Source of the DNA: Vibrio sp. Hep-1b-8 | GTDB lineage: Bacteria; Pseudomonadota; Gammaproteobacteria; Enterobacterales; Vibrionaceae | Direction: 5' to 3' | Assembly: GCF_006124995.1 (NCBI RefSeq) | Contig: NZ_QEWN01000091.1 | Span: 1 to 40,581 of the forward strand | DNA: 40,581 nucleotides | Part shown: in pieces, positions 7,541-18,914 of the stretch | Layout of the letters: every line of letters starts with the position of its first letter | How positions within the stretch are numbered: position 1 is the first letter of the stretch | The notes under the pieces: generated by a model | Database searches by the model: none | Told to the model about the DNA's origin: nothing | Seen by the model: the letters and a program-made list of their open reading frames with translations, nothing else | Program-made: the position numbers and the translations under genes

Positions 7541-8443
7541 CTATGGCGCCGTATCTATTTCTACTGGTAGATAGTGCTTAGGTTCGAGCTTCAACCACTC
7601 TGGCAAAACAGTACCGATCGATATCGATGACCAAGTGCCAGACAAAATACCAATGAACATCGCCACAGCAAACCCTTGTAATGCGTTGCCTCCCATAATC
7701 CACAGTGCCGAGACCGTGAGCAAGGTGGTTCCTGAAGTCACCATAGTACGTGAGAAGGTCGCTATCACAGCTTGGTCATTGATTTCTTCCGTTGATAGAG
7801 ACTGTTTTGCAATGAGCAACTCACGGATACGGTCAGCAATAATGATTGAATCGTTGAGTGAGTAACCCAAAATTGCCAGAATTGCCGCAAATACGGTCAA
7901 GTTAAATTCCATCTGCGTTGCAGCAAAGAATCCCAATACCAGTACGACATCGTGAATCAACGCCAGCAGTGAACCACTTGCCAGACGCCATTCAAAACGG
8001 AAGCAGAGGTAGCCCAAGATGCTCAGCATCGAAATCATCAGCGCTAAGCCACCTTGATCAACCAAATCTTGCCCAACTTGTGAACCCACCATGCTGTTGC
8101 TGATCACGTCAACCTGATGCGAAATCGGTGCTAGGGTCTGACTTAGGTCTGCTACCTGTGCGTCGCTTTGAGGAATTGGGTAACGAATCACCCATCTTCC
8201 ATCCTGGTCTGAGTGCGTAACGTTGGTAAACTCACCAAGGGCTGGTTGCAATACCTCTACCAACTGCGAGTGGGTCACATTGTTATCAACCTTGACCTCA
8301 GTCACCATACCACCGGTAAAGTCTAAGCCCATGTTCAGGCCATTCATCGCCAATGCGACCAGAGAAACGACCATCAGCGCTAAAGAAACAAAGCTTGTGA
8401 TGTAACGAATACGGCGAATACGCTGTTTAAAAAACTCAACCAT
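7541..8443 (-). CDS. secF: SecF2, protein-export membrane protein
   Basis: A 300-residue SecF with the expected order: one N-terminal membrane helix (about residues 15-33), a periplasmic domain, then five helices carrying L-G-Y-S-L-N-D-S-I-I-I-A-D-R-I-R-E, the conserved SecF helix-4 signature. With SecD it uses ion flow to pull preproteins through SecYEG. It starts two bases after the secD stop on the minus strand. The leader gene vemP shows this is the second, VemP-controlled SecDF set of Vibrio. In V. alginolyticus that set is proton-driven and is used when sodium is scarce. Confidence 0.95.
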   Translation of the reverse strand: MVEFFKQRIRRIRYITSFVSLALMVVSLVALAMNGLNMGLDFTGGMVTEVKVDNNVTHSQLVEVLQPALGEFTNVTHSDQDGRWVIRYPIPQSDAQVADLSQTLAPISHQVDVISNSMVGSQVGQDLVDQGGLALMISMLSILGYLCFRFEWRLASGSLLALIHDVVLVLGFFAATQMEFNLTVFAAILAILGYSLNDSIIIADRIRELLIAKQSLSTEEINDQAVIATFSRTMVTSGTTLLTVSALWIMGGNALQGFAVAMFIGILSGTWSSISIGTVLPEWLKLEPKHYLPVEIDTAP

Positions 8444-8445
8444 GA

Positions 8446-10293
8446 TTAAACCCTCACATCACGACGCGCATCGCGTCCCCAAACTAAGTTGATAATTGCA
8501 CGTGATGCAAACACACCACTAAACATACTGGTCAGCAAACCGAGACCAAGAGTCAGAGCGAAACCTTGAATTGGGCCATTACCAAGCGAGTAAAGTACAA
8601 CTGCGGTAATCATGGTGGTAATGTTGGCATCAAGAATGGTGCTCAACGCGCTACCAAAGCCAAGATCAATGGACTGCGCAAACGTGCGCCCTTCTGCAAG
8701 CTTGTCTTTGATGCGTTCAAAAATGAGCACGTTGGTATCGACCGCCATACCGACAGTCAGTACCAAACCCGCGATACCCGGCAGTGTCAGTACTGCTCCT
8801 GGTAGGAGTGCGATAAGACCAAGTAGGCTAACCATGTTGACCAATAGCGCCACATTAGCGACCCAACCTAGTCGACGATACCAGAGCGCCATGAAAGTCA
8901 GCGTCATCGCAAGACCTAGCGCTAAAGCGGCAAAACCATTCTGAATGTTTTCAGCACCTAATGAAGCACCAATCGTGCGCTCCTCAACGATAGTCACTGG
9001 CGCAGTCAAAGAGCCCGCGCGAAGCAACAAGGCTAAGTTTTGTGCATCTTCCATTGAGCCTGCTCCAGTGATGCGGAACTGGCTGCCAAGCTGAGACTGA
9101 ATAGTCGCGACACTAATAACACGTTCGCTGCGTTCTGTTTCACCTTTCGCATTGGTGGTGTATTCGCGGTACACGGTCGCCATTGGTTTACCAATATGAC
9201 CAGCGGAGAAGTCACTCATCATCTTGCCACCCGCATGATCGAGTGAAATGTTAACTTCAGAGAAACCCATTTTGTCGACGCCAGCACGAGCATTAATGAT
9301 GTGTTCACCAGTCAACACTGGTCGTTTTGCTAAAGTGACATCACGGCCATCGTTATCTTTAAGTGCAATGTCACCATACGCCTTACCTTCCGAAGGCGTG
9401 CGGGCTTCATGAAAGGCTAGCGTTGCGGTCGCACCAATGACATTTTTCGCCAACGATGGATCTTGGACACCCGGTAACTCAATACGAATACTGTGTTCAC
9501 CCTGACGCTGTACCAACGCTTCTGTAATACCAAGCTCTTCAATACGGTCACGCATGATCTTTAAGTTTTGCTTTATTGTGACGGACTGGAACTCACTCTT
9601 GCTTTCAACCGTCGGTTTAACCGCAATGAAATCTGAATGTCGTTTTACGTCCCAAGTTGGGTAGTTCTGCTTGAGGAAGCTCTGAATCGATCCTAACGCC
9701 TGTTCAGAGTCTGATTTAATATCAAATGCTTCTGATCCAACCGAAGCGATCTGCACACTACGCAAACGCTCTTGACGGAGAAAATCTCTCACTTCATCGA
9801 CCAAACTATTGCGTTGGTCTTCGAACGCTTTATCAATATCTACATTAAGGAGGAATTGAACACCACCGCGTAGATCTAGCCCGAGCTTAATCGGACTAAA
9901 GCCCATGTCGCTCAGCCACTTAGGTGCCACCGAGACGTAAGAGAAACTAATACTATCCTGTTTGCTGAGCAATTTATCTAGCTCTTTTCTTGCCAGTGTC
10001 TGTTCAGTTTCGTTATCGAACACCAAGGTGGTTTTGTTACCCATCTGTTCAATTTGACTTGCTTGGATATCACGCTGATCAAGATAATGATTCAGTTCAG
10101 TGACGTTATTTAAAATAGTATTTGCCTGCCCTTGTGACGTTGTCACCTGAATCGACGGTTTTTCACCATACCATGTTGGGATAGCACTCAATGTTAGCAT
10201 GATAATCGTGGCAATCAGTACCACGTATTTCCAAGCTGAATAATGGTTCATGAGACGAGCAGAACTCGCCTGTTTAGCAGGATTTTTTTTCAT
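8446..10293 (-). CDS. secD: SecD2, protein-export membrane protein
   Basis: A 615-residue SecD. There is one membrane helix near residues 24-42, a large periplasmic P1 region with the D-L-R-G-G-V-Q-F motif (about residues 139-147), and a C-terminal bundle with G-L-V-L-T-V-G-M-A-V-D-T-N-V-L-I-F-E-R, which holds the ion-conducting aspartate. It partners SecF2 directly downstream. No yajC accompanies it, unlike the housekeeping secDF locus. Its ribosome site AAGAAA is weak and lies inside a sequence complementary to the end of vemP, so translation should depend on VemP stalling. Confidence 0.95.
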   Translation of the reverse strand: MKKNPAKQASSARLMNHYSAWKYVVLIATIIMLTLSAIPTWYGEKPSIQVTTSQGQANTILNNVTELNHYLDQRDIQASQIEQMGNKTTLVFDNETEQTLARKELDKLLSKQDSISFSYVSVAPKWLSDMGFSPIKLGLDLRGGVQFLLNVDIDKAFEDQRNSLVDEVRDFLRQERLRSVQIASVGSEAFDIKSDSEQALGSIQSFLKQNYPTWDVKRHSDFIAVKPTVESKSEFQSVTIKQNLKIMRDRIEELGITEALVQRQGEHSIRIELPGVQDPSLAKNVIGATATLAFHEARTPSEGKAYGDIALKDNDGRDVTLAKRPVLTGEHIINARAGVDKMGFSEVNISLDHAGGKMMSDFSAGHIGKPMATVYREYTTNAKGETERSERVISVATIQSQLGSQFRITGAGSMEDAQNLALLLRAGSLTAPVTIVEERTIGASLGAENIQNGFAALALGLAMTLTFMALWYRRLGWVANVALLVNMVSLLGLIALLPGAVLTLPGIAGLVLTVGMAVDTNVLIFERIKDKLAEGRTFAQSIDLGFGSALSTILDANITTMITAVVLYSLGNGPIQGFALTLGLGLLTSMFSGVFASRAIINLVWGRDARRDVRV

Positions 10294-10294
10294 T

Positions 10295-10390
10295 GTATTT
10301 CTTAACTTTGTTCGGCTCAGGCGTGCCTGAACCTAAATTACTAACGTAAGAAGGCGTAATCGCTTCCGAAAAAGTAAGTTAAAGAAATAC
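10295..10390 (-). promoter_or_regulatory. vemP-secD2 RNA switch masking the secD2 start
   Basis: The last codons of vemP, read as GTATTTCTTTAACTT in mRNA (10376-10390), are complementary to AAGTTAAGAAATAC just before the secD2 ATG (10295-10308), with one bulged base. Between them are a hairpin GGTTCAGG-CACG-CCTGAGCC (10314-10333) and a smaller GAAGCG/CGCCTTC stem (about 10350-10368). The outer stem would bury the secD2 ribosome site. A ribosome stalled near VemP codon 155 (10397-10399) would cover one arm and free the site. The mechanism is known for V. alginolyticus VemP; the pairing here is read from this sequence. Confidence 0.8.
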
Positions 10391-10861
10391 CGGGTATTGG
10401 GCGTTTAACGCGACATAAAGTGCGTTGGACTCTTTCCAGCCAGCAATTCGACTTGGCGAGGTATAACGAGTAGCAAGGGCATTAGTCGAAGATAGACAGG
10501 TTGCCTTGTATAAACGGAAAAGGGCAACGATCGCAGGTTCAAAAGTCGGTAGTTCTAAATTCGACGAAGAATCAGCGTCATCAACAAAACGAGTAGAATG
10601 TAGCCAGCGATTAGTACTTACGATCGCTAACCAATCTTGAGCAAATTCCGATTGTGTGATCGGTTTAGGCTGAGAGTCTTCTCTTACTTCGTCAAACAGG
10701 GCCTGAGCATCGCTTTTAGACGCAGGTAGAAGAGTATTAATTCGGTAGCTTAATCGAGCGGAGGCTTCATTTTCAGCTTGCAGCAGATACGCAAACGCCT
10801 GCGAAGGCACAACCATCGCAAGAGTAAAAAGCCAAATGTATGAAATGAATCGACGAAGCAT
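10379..10861 (-). CDS. vemP: VemP, export-monitoring nascent-chain arrest peptide
   Basis: A 160-residue protein with a signal peptide (residues 1-24, cleavable after A-F-A) and a C-terminal arrest region R138-I-A-G-W-K-E-S-N-A-L-Y-V-A-L-N, matching VemP of V. alginolyticus. The stall point there is a glutamine at 156; here Q155 is equivalent. VemP monitors Sec export: when its signal peptide is pulled normally, arrest is released, and when export slows (low sodium) the ribosome stalls and exposes the secD2 translation start. It stands directly upstream of secD2-secF2 on the minus strand. The only listed differences are conservative changes inside the arrest motif. Confidence 0.93.
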   Translation of the reverse strand: MLRRFISYIWLFTLAMVVPSQAFAYLLQAENEASARLSYRINTLLPASKSDAQALFDEVREDSQPKPITQSEFAQDWLAIVSTNRWLHSTRFVDDADSSSNLELPTFEPAIVALFRLYKATCLSSTNALATRYTSPSRIAGWKESNALYVALNAQYPVFL

Positions 10862-10963
10862 TGACCAGCCTGATTATATCTAACAGCGAGATAGTAGATC
10901 TAACCCATATGACAAACAACTAAAATGTTCTAAAAGCTAATATTCCATATCTGAGTCAAACCA

Positions 10964-11635
10964 CTATCGGTAGAATATCTTACCGCTTAACACATCAAGA
11001 TAGATTTTGTTGGCTTGCTTTAAACCACCGCAGTAAACAAAGTAAGCTTGTTGTTGATTGAATGTCACGGAACGAATCCATCCTTTGGTCTCTTCAAAGT
11101 CTTCAGGAGTACAAGTCCCCTCTTTAAGCAGTTGGTCGGTTGTTTTTATAAACATCTCAAAGTGTTGCTTAAAGTCATCAGATTGCTCGATGTACTGGCT
11201 GATGGTTTCCATCCTCTCTTGCTTTGAAATGGTTGGCGCGACCTCAAGCAGTGCGTCCATCGGCACCCACTCTGCGACTTCAGGCCCCCCTTCTTCATAA
11301 ACATAGTAGGGAGAAATTCGCCCCCAGCCATCTTTCTTTTCTAGTACGTGCAACTTGTCGCCACGGTACACAGCACTCTCAATAAACGCGTCGACATCTG
11401 GGGTTTCACGTACACCCAGTCTAGGTGGGCTAACGTAATAATCTGTCACTGGGGGCGCGGGTCGAATCTCTTCCTCTTCTTCGACAATAGGCAGTGGCGT
11501 AACAGGTTGCTTTTCGTCTTCAGCCGCCGCTAGCGCTAGAGCATCTTGTTGCGGTTTGTAATAGAAAATGTAGTAACCACCGCCAGCACAGGCGATACCC
11601 ACTAACAACAAGACAACCATGATGAGTTTTTTCAT
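10964..11635 (-). CDS. membrane-anchored SH3-like domain protein, unknown
   Basis: A 223-residue protein. Residues 5-26 form a hydrophobic anchor or signal. Residues 40-66 are a proline- and glutamate-rich linker. Residues about 67-120 resemble a bacterial SH3 domain (L-G-V-R-E-T-P-D, then V-L-E-K-K-D-G-W-G-R-I-S, then E-W-V-P). The C-terminal ~95 residues carry two cysteines that could form a disulfide. SH3-like domains often bind cell-wall peptides, so a periplasmic role is likely, but no family name is recognised. It is divergent from the gene at 11690. Confidence 0.7.
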   Translation of the reverse strand: MKKLIMVVLLLVGIACAGGGYYIFYYKPQQDALALAAAEDEKQPVTPLPIVEEEEEIRPAPPVTDYYVSPPRLGVRETPDVDAFIESAVYRGDKLHVLEKKDGWGRISPYYVYEEGGPEVAEWVPMDALLEVAPTISKQERMETISQYIEQSDDFKQHFEMFIKTTDQLLKEGTCTPEDFEETKGWIRSVTFNQQQAYFVYCGGLKQANKIYLDVLSGKIFYR

Positions 11636-11689
11636 ATCCGCCTAATCTTTTCCTATACTTATCGAGTTATAACCACCACCACAACCACG

Positions 11690-12265
11690 ATGAAATGGCA
11701 CTGTATTAATATTACTATAACGGCAGCACTGCTGATCACTTTACCTTTTAAGGTACTTAGTGCCCATTGTTCGGCTCCAGCATGGAACGAAATCCTCAAT
11801 CTTCAGACCGATCTTGACCGAACTTATAACCTCCATGCTCAAAAATTTAATCAGTTTCTGCACATCCATAACGAGCAGCCCTTTCTTTACCAAGAATTCA
11901 CTCCTCAGGAGATTCGCCAGTTTTGGGACAGCAATAAGGACACCTTACATCAAAGTATGAACTCCCAAATTGAGGCATCGCTTTTTGTCGTTGATAAAAT
12001 ACAACTAGAGCGAGACTCCCTACAGCAACTATCTGAGCGTGCAGAACAACTACTGCTACGCTGGCGAAACATCAGCCAGCATTGCAAGCAGGTGGACAAT
12101 CAATCAAACGCCGTAGCAAGCGAAAAGTATGCGCAGCTTAATCAGGCGTTAATACTTGATATCAATAAACTGTTTACTAAACTGCTCATCCTAGAGCAAC
12201 GATATGTGAATGAAGTCGAAACATTACGCAGGGCCAGACCAGATACAGAAAACGACTCCCCTTGA
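11690..12265 (+). CDS. predicted periplasmic helical protein, unknown
   Basis: A 191-residue protein with a signal peptide of about 24 residues ending V-L-S-A. The mature part is rich in E, Q, L and R, with two cysteines (near residues 27 and 137) and long predicted helices that may form coiled coils. No family is recognised. It is divergent from the SH3-like gene and 150 bases upstream of the GGDEF-EAL gene on the same strand. A shared role is possible but not shown. Confidence 0.6.
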   Translation: MKWHCINITITAALLITLPFKVLSAHCSAPAWNEILNLQTDLDRTYNLHAQKFNQFLHIHNEQPFLYQEFTPQEIRQFWDSNKDTLHQSMNSQIEASLFVVDKIQLERDSLQQLSERAEQLLLRWRNISQHCKQVDNQSNAVASEKYAQLNQALILDINKLFTKLLILEQRYVNEVETLRRARPDTENDSP

Positions 12266-12417
12266 TTCCAACCGCTATCGGTTGTCTATCGATAGCTACA
12301 TTACTCTCAATTACTGGATCAATCTCACATATTATCTACTCAAGATTATCTTGCATTGATAATAATAATAGTTACCATTTGCGTTATACATTTTTTTCGA
12401 TTTGACTCATACGCCTC

Positions 12418-14745
12418 TTGAAACTTGCTCTTTCCTATAAACATTTAATTTTAATCTGGCTGTTGGGGACGATACTGGCCGTACTGAGTTACTTCACGGT
12501 TCACCAGTATGAAACGCAAAAGATCCACGCCCAGTTAGAAGCGCAATTGACCAACCGAATTCAAACTCTGTCGCAATCGCTTAAGAGTGTTGAGTCTTTA
12601 ATCTATTCGACCCGTGCATTTATATCGAATAGTAACCAGCCATCAGCCAAACAATTTGAATCCTATTTTACCGAGCAAGTTCACACCAATTTGAGCGTCG
12701 GTTCTGTGATGTGGGCACCAGCAGTCAAGTTAGACCAAATAACAGACTTCGAACGGCAAGCGCAGCGCGATGGTTTTCTCGGTTTCAAAATAGCCCCTAC
12801 ATTAGAGGGAGCCGACTCGGATATCTGGTTTCTTGATCAAACGACGTTACCGGTACTCTATCTGTCATCATGGTTTGAGGGCAGTGACCAATTAGGTGTT
12901 AGATTAGAATCCGACCCGAATAATGTCAGTGCAATGTCTCGTGCAATAACGACCGGAAGAATTGGTGTCTCCGACTTCACTCAAAATGGTCAAGCTAACG
13001 TTCGTCTTCTATTACCCAAGTTTTCGGATAAAGGCAACTTGGAAGGATTCATTGTAGCCAATCTCGTGCTACATGAGTTGCTAGGTCAGATATGGCACAA
13101 AGAAATCAACTCTTCCACAACAAAAATTCAAGCTCATATCGAGCCCAGTCAGCAACTCATCTTTGAGTCGCACATTAATACTGAGCTGGAATCTGACGGG
13201 ATCACAACACGTCTCGCGCAAGCCACTCGCGTCACACGGATCCCTTTGTTCAACCAATATTGGCAAGTATCGATCACGACGCTAGACCGAACGGGTAGTA
13301 CAGCTCGATATGGGCTTACATTGATTATCTTGATCTTTTTGCTCACCTGTTCAGCGACGATCGCCACAAATTTCTACGCGACGCGACTCAAAGTGTCCGA
13401 TAGTGTCATCGAAGAGAAAACGCGCTCACTGGCCGATCAAGCCATCAAAGATAACCTAACCAACTTAAAAAACCGTAACGCCTTGGGTCATGAAGTGGCG
13501 GCTCAACTCAACCTCATGGCTCGTGGAGAATCCGTTGGGTTCTCGATTCTGTTTATTGATCTCGACCGTTTCAAAGTGATTAACGACTCAATGGGGCATC
13601 TGCATGGCGATAAACTCCTTAAACAAGTCGGAAGCCGGTTAACTGAACACTGTCGCAGCAATGATATGGGCTTTCGCTTTGGGGGGGATGAGTTCGTCAT
13701 CTGCTTACCGGGCCTTATTTCACGTTCAGCACTCACCGATATCTGTCAACGTTACTCAAACGTATTAAGCCGTCCATACACTATTGACGGCCAGTCCTGC
13801 CATATTGGTGCCAGTATCGGAATTTCGATTGTTACTGATCCAAACCAGACATTAGCAGGCATACTCCGCGAGGCCGATACCGCTATGTATCGCGCCAAAA
13901 GCTCTAGCCATGAAAAAGTAGTCTTTTTTCACGAGAAAATGTTCTCGCAAGCGAAAATGCGTTTCACTTTAGAACAAGAGCTAACCAGCGCTCTCGCGTT
14001 AAAGCAGCTATCGCTGGTTTATCAGCCAATCTATTGTGCAGATACCGATAAAGTGACGGGGTTTGAGTCATTGCTCCGCTGGAATCATCCTAAACTTGGT
14101 CAAGTCTCTCCCGCAGAGTTTATCCCAATCGCTGAAGAGACTGGAATGATAATCAAGATTGGTGACTGGGTCGCCAATGAGTGTTGTAAGACTCTGAATC
14201 GGCTTTGGCATTCACGGAAAGAACGCGATGTGCCAAGGATCAACATTAACGTATCTGCCAAACAATTTGAGTCTGAACACATATACCACACACTGGTTCA
14301 GTTGCTAGACCAATATGATTTCCCTGCCCATCTGGTCGGAATAGAGATAACCGAGTCTATGCTATTGCGGGAAGAATGCAGTGCTCATCAACTTCAGCGT
14401 ATCAAAGCGCTGGGGGTCACCTTATATCTCGATGATTTCGGTACTGGGTACTCTTCCCTTTCGGTGCTCAACGAGTACCCCGTTGATGTACTTAAAGTCG
14501 ACCGAAGTTTTGTTAGTCGTCTCGCTCTTGGTCAGAGTAACGCGGATAACTTATGTCGAGCGATCATCTCAATGGCACATACCATTGACCTCGAAGTGGT
14601 TGCTGAAGGTGTCGAAACGCCAGAACAACTCGCAATACTTCGCCAACATCATTGTAATTATGTTCAAGGGTACTTAAAGTCAAAGCCACTTACGGTCTGC
14701 AAAATCGAGCAAGTTCTGGATCATAAACAGCCGTTATCTGCGTAA
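12418..14745 (+). CDS. CHASE-GGDEF-EAL cyclic-di-GMP signalling protein
   Basis: A 775-residue inner-membrane sensor. The order is helix 1 (residues 9-29), a CHASE-type periplasmic sensor (about 70-270), helix 2 (about 298-318), GGDEF (340-500) and EAL (520-765). The diguanylate cyclase motif GGDEF (422-426) is intact, with an RxxD inhibitory site five residues before it. The EAL half has E550-S-L, I-N-V-S, I-T-E, L-D-D-F-G-T-G-Y, L-K-V-D, A-E-G-V-E and V-Q-G-Y, so phosphodiesterase residues are also present. Both activities are possible and the net direction cannot be read. The start used is TTG at 12418. No good ribosome site is visible, so the N-terminus is uncertain by a few residues. Confidence 0.9.
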   Translation: MKLALSYKHLILIWLLGTILAVLSYFTVHQYETQKIHAQLEAQLTNRIQTLSQSLKSVESLIYSTRAFISNSNQPSAKQFESYFTEQVHTNLSVGSVMWAPAVKLDQITDFERQAQRDGFLGFKIAPTLEGADSDIWFLDQTTLPVLYLSSWFEGSDQLGVRLESDPNNVSAMSRAITTGRIGVSDFTQNGQANVRLLLPKFSDKGNLEGFIVANLVLHELLGQIWHKEINSSTTKIQAHIEPSQQLIFESHINTELESDGITTRLAQATRVTRIPLFNQYWQVSITTLDRTGSTARYGLTLIILIFLLTCSATIATNFYATRLKVSDSVIEEKTRSLADQAIKDNLTNLKNRNALGHEVAAQLNLMARGESVGFSILFIDLDRFKVINDSMGHLHGDKLLKQVGSRLTEHCRSNDMGFRFGGDEFVICLPGLISRSALTDICQRYSNVLSRPYTIDGQSCHIGASIGISIVTDPNQTLAGILREADTAMYRAKSSSHEKVVFFHEKMFSQAKMRFTLEQELTSALALKQLSLVYQPIYCADTDKVTGFESLLRWNHPKLGQVSPAEFIPIAEETGMIIKIGDWVANECCKTLNRLWHSRKERDVPRININVSAKQFESEHIYHTLVQLLDQYDFPAHLVGIEITESMLLREECSAHQLQRIKALGVTLYLDDFGTGYSSLSVLNEYPVDVLKVDRSFVSRLALGQSNADNLCRAIISMAHTIDLEVVAEGVETPEQLAILRQHHCNYVQGYLKSKPLTVCKIEQVLDHKQPLSA

Positions 14746-14754
14746 TCTCGCATC

Positions 14755-14783
14755 AAAAAAGCCTGATAAAATCAGACTTTTTT
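14755..14783. terminator. bidirectional terminator
   Basis: AAAAAAGCCTGAT-AAA-ATCAGACTTTTTT, with one mismatch in the stem and T-runs on both strands, lies between the convergent GGDEF-EAL and phhB genes. Confidence 0.9.
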
Positions 14784-14798
14784 GAACCAGGTTGTATG

Positions 14799-15128
14799 CT
14801 AAATCAGCTTGTCACACTTGGCTGCGCAGATGAAATCGTTCTGATGCAGACCTTTTATCGAATGACTCCACCATGTCACCGTCACCTTACCCCACTCAAG
14901 TAAAATTGAAGGATGGTGAAATTCTTCTTCAGCCAGCTCTGAAACTTTGTTGGCAAATTCCCAAGCAAGTTTATAGTTTTTGAACTTGTAAACTTTTTCT
15001 AGCTGGGGAATGCTGTCTCGTTCAAGCATTTGCCAATCTTCTAGCTCAGTCAATAGCAGCCTTCTTTCTTCTGCGCCTAGAGCTACAGCAGTAGCGGTGC
15101 ACGCTTCGCAACGCAATTCATCAAGCAT
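14799..15128 (-). CDS. phhB: pterin-4a-carbinolamine dehydratase
   Basis: A 109-residue PhhB/DCoH-family enzyme. The active-site stretch E-E-E-F-H-H-P-S-I and [11 protein letters not shown] are visible. It dehydrates the 4a-hydroxypterin made by phenylalanine hydroxylase so that the pterin cofactor can be recycled. It overlaps the end of phhA by 8 bases, so the two are translationally coupled and form a two-gene operon. Confidence 0.93.
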   Translation of the reverse strand: MLDELRCEACTATAVALGAEERRLLLTELEDWQMLERDSIPQLEKVYKFKNYKLAWEFANKVSELAEEEFHHPSILLEWGKVTVTWWSHSIKGLHQNDFICAAKCDKLI

Positions 15129-15912
15129 GATTTACTTCCTTTGGTTCAAATAGTGGGGGTAATAATCCAGCAGCCATCGCCTGTTTTACATGAAACATCA
15201 GATCCATCTTACTCAGGGTATAAAGCTGATCGATGTCGTCTAGGACAAAATATTCCGGCTGCATAATATCAATTCGATAAGGTGTCCTGAGCACGGTGTG
15301 GAGATCAAACTCAACCCGTTTAGCTAGCGGATCATCCAGTGCATACAAAGTCTCACCTGGAGAGGATAGAATCCCGCCGCCATAAATTTTTTGCTCACTT
15401 CCCTCTTTGACAAGACCAAACTCAATAGTAAACCAGTAAAGTCTCGCCAGATATACCCTCTGCTTATCACTCGCATCTCGACCCAACTTGCCGTACATGT
15501 TGGTAAATTCAGCAAACTCAGGGTTGGTTAGCATTGCACAGTGGCCAAATATCTCATGAAAGAAATCCGGCTCTTGGAGATAATCAAACTCCTCTCTACT
15601 CCGCAAAAAAGTAGCTACAGGGAACTTCTTGTCTGCAAGCAATGCGAAAAATCGGTCAAAATTAATCAACGCTGGCACGGGTTCAACTTGCCAGCCCGTC
15701 GCTTGCTTGAGAACCCGATTGATATCAACAATTTGAGGCGCTCTATCTAGTGGCAGATCCAGCAACTCCAACCCTGCCAAATACTCTTTACAGGCGCGTT
15801 GTTTCACCAAGTGGAGTTGGCGACTAACCAAATCACTCCATACTTGGTCTTCTTCTGAACTCCATTCAACTACCCCTTTATCATTCACAGGCTTAGAACG
15901 ATATTGTGTCAT
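15121..15912 (-). CDS. phhA: phenylalanine 4-hydroxylase
   Basis: A 263-residue pterin-dependent aromatic amino acid hydroxylase converting phenylalanine to tyrosine. The iron ligands are H119 and H124 in F-H-E-I-F-G-H and E164 in Y-W-F-T-I-E-F-G. The length fits bacterial PhhA (about 262). The frame is open to a TTG at 15972, but the ATG at 15912 (MTQYRSKPV) matches the family start and has GGAG 6 bases before it. An ATG at 15924, with AAGGA 6 bases upstream, is the other candidate. It is co-transcribed with phhB. Confidence 0.92.
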   Translation of the reverse strand: MTQYRSKPVNDKGVVEWSSEEDQVWSDLVSRQLHLVKQRACKEYLAGLELLDLPLDRAPQIVDINRVLKQATGWQVEPVPALINFDRFFALLADKKFPVATFLRSREEFDYLQEPDFFHEIFGHCAMLTNPEFAEFTNMYGKLGRDASDKQRVYLARLYWFTIEFGLVKEGSEQKIYGGGILSSPGETLYALDDPLAKRVEFDLHTVLRTPYRIDIMQPEYFVLDDIDQLYTLSKMDLMFHVKQAMAAGLLPPLFEPKEVNHA

Positions 15913-16138
15913 GACCAGCTCCATTAACAATTCCTTCACATTAAGCCTATCGTCATGCAGGGGCGGTGACAATTTAGCCAGCCAACTCTCTCATACCGAC
16001 TCTGTGTAACAATTATTTTACATTTGAACACTTTTTTCTTATTTTTCAGCCATCTGTTGAAGCTCGGTAAGTTTGACTTTGGCTACCTTTTCATCAAAGC
16101 TTATTCGAGAAAACGGAGAACAATAAGACGAGGATGTC

Positions 16139-18139
<2,001 letters not shown>

Positions 18140-18140
18140 A

Positions 18141-18176
18141 ACATTAAAGCCCAGTATTTCTACTGGGCTTTAATGT
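18141..18176. terminator. bidirectional terminator
   Basis: A perfect 16-bp stem, ACATTAAAGCCCAGTA with its exact reverse complement, around a TTTC loop. It lies between the convergent acetoacetyl-CoA synthetase and methyltransferase genes. Confidence 0.9.
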
Positions 18177-18191
18177 TTAAACCGAATCGAG

Positions 18192-18770
18192 TTACTTTTT
18201 GGCAACCGCCATCAACACGGTTTGTTCGCCGTGCGGGGTTGTGATGGTAAACGGCGTCGTGATTTCTACTTGGCTAAAACCCACACTCGTCAGCACTTGC
18301 TGAGCGTGAACAATCGTCATTCCGCCAACTTCGTCTTTGTCCGACAACCAATCCCAGTGAACAAAATGTCCGCCATCGTCGAGGATGCTGTAAACAATAT
18401 CCGCGACATCTGAATAGTTTGGTAGGAAACTACACACTGAAGAGGCAACCACTAGATCAAACTGTGCTCGAAATGCAGGGTGCATCGCCACTAAACCACG
18501 AGTCAGTAGATCAACTACGGGTTCTACGTTGTGAAGCTCTTTCTTATCGAGTTGTTCTATCATTGCTTCGGAGCTGTCGAGCGCGACAATATCTTTTGCC
18601 GTTTGAGACATTCTTTGGCTAAGCAGACCTGTTCCGCAGCCAAAATCAAAAATATGTAACCCTTTAACATCAACTACTTGCTGTAGAGATTCAAAAGCTT
18701 TATCCGCATATACACTAGTCGTGTTATCCGAGTCCCAATCGAGTGCGACATCGTCCCAACTATTAGCCAT
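18192..18770 (-). CDS. class I SAM-dependent methyltransferase
   Basis: About 192 residues with the Rossmann-type SAM-binding motif I, F-D-F-G-C-G-T-G-L-L-S-Q, followed by A-L-D-S-S-E-A-M (motif II, acidic residue) and L-V-V-A-S-S-V (motif IV). The substrate is not evident. The frame extends upstream to 18803, but GGGAG sits 6 bases before the ATG at 18770 and homologues of this kind start near M-A-N-S-W-D. It is a single minus-strand gene divergent from the LysR regulator at 18915, which may regulate it. Confidence 0.8.
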   Translation of the reverse strand: MANSWDDVALDWDSDNTTSVYADKAFESLQQVVDVKGLHIFDFGCGTGLLSQRMSQTAKDIVALDSSEAMIEQLDKKELHNVEPVVDLLTRGLVAMHPAFRAQFDLVVASSVCSFLPNYSDVADIVYSILDDGGHFVHWDWLSDKDEVGGMTIVHAQQVLTSVGFSQVEITTPFTITTPHGEQTVLMAVAKK

Positions 18771-18914
18771 CATGATCTCCCTGTAACAACATTCATTAGG
18801 CATGCCCCAAGAGTATCAAAACTGCATGAAATTCATAGCATTTCAATTCGGAAAACAGACAATTGACAGAGATTGATATAATATCGATTCGAGACTAACC
18901 AAATTGAACAAAAG

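Noticed and set aside
8612..8944. Plus-strand open frame of 110 codons
   Set aside because: Antisense to the conserved membrane part of secD2.
13051..14745. GGDEF-EAL protein as degenerate or inactive
   Set aside because: The E-S-L variant of EAL is common in active enzymes, and all other catalytic motifs of both domains are intact.
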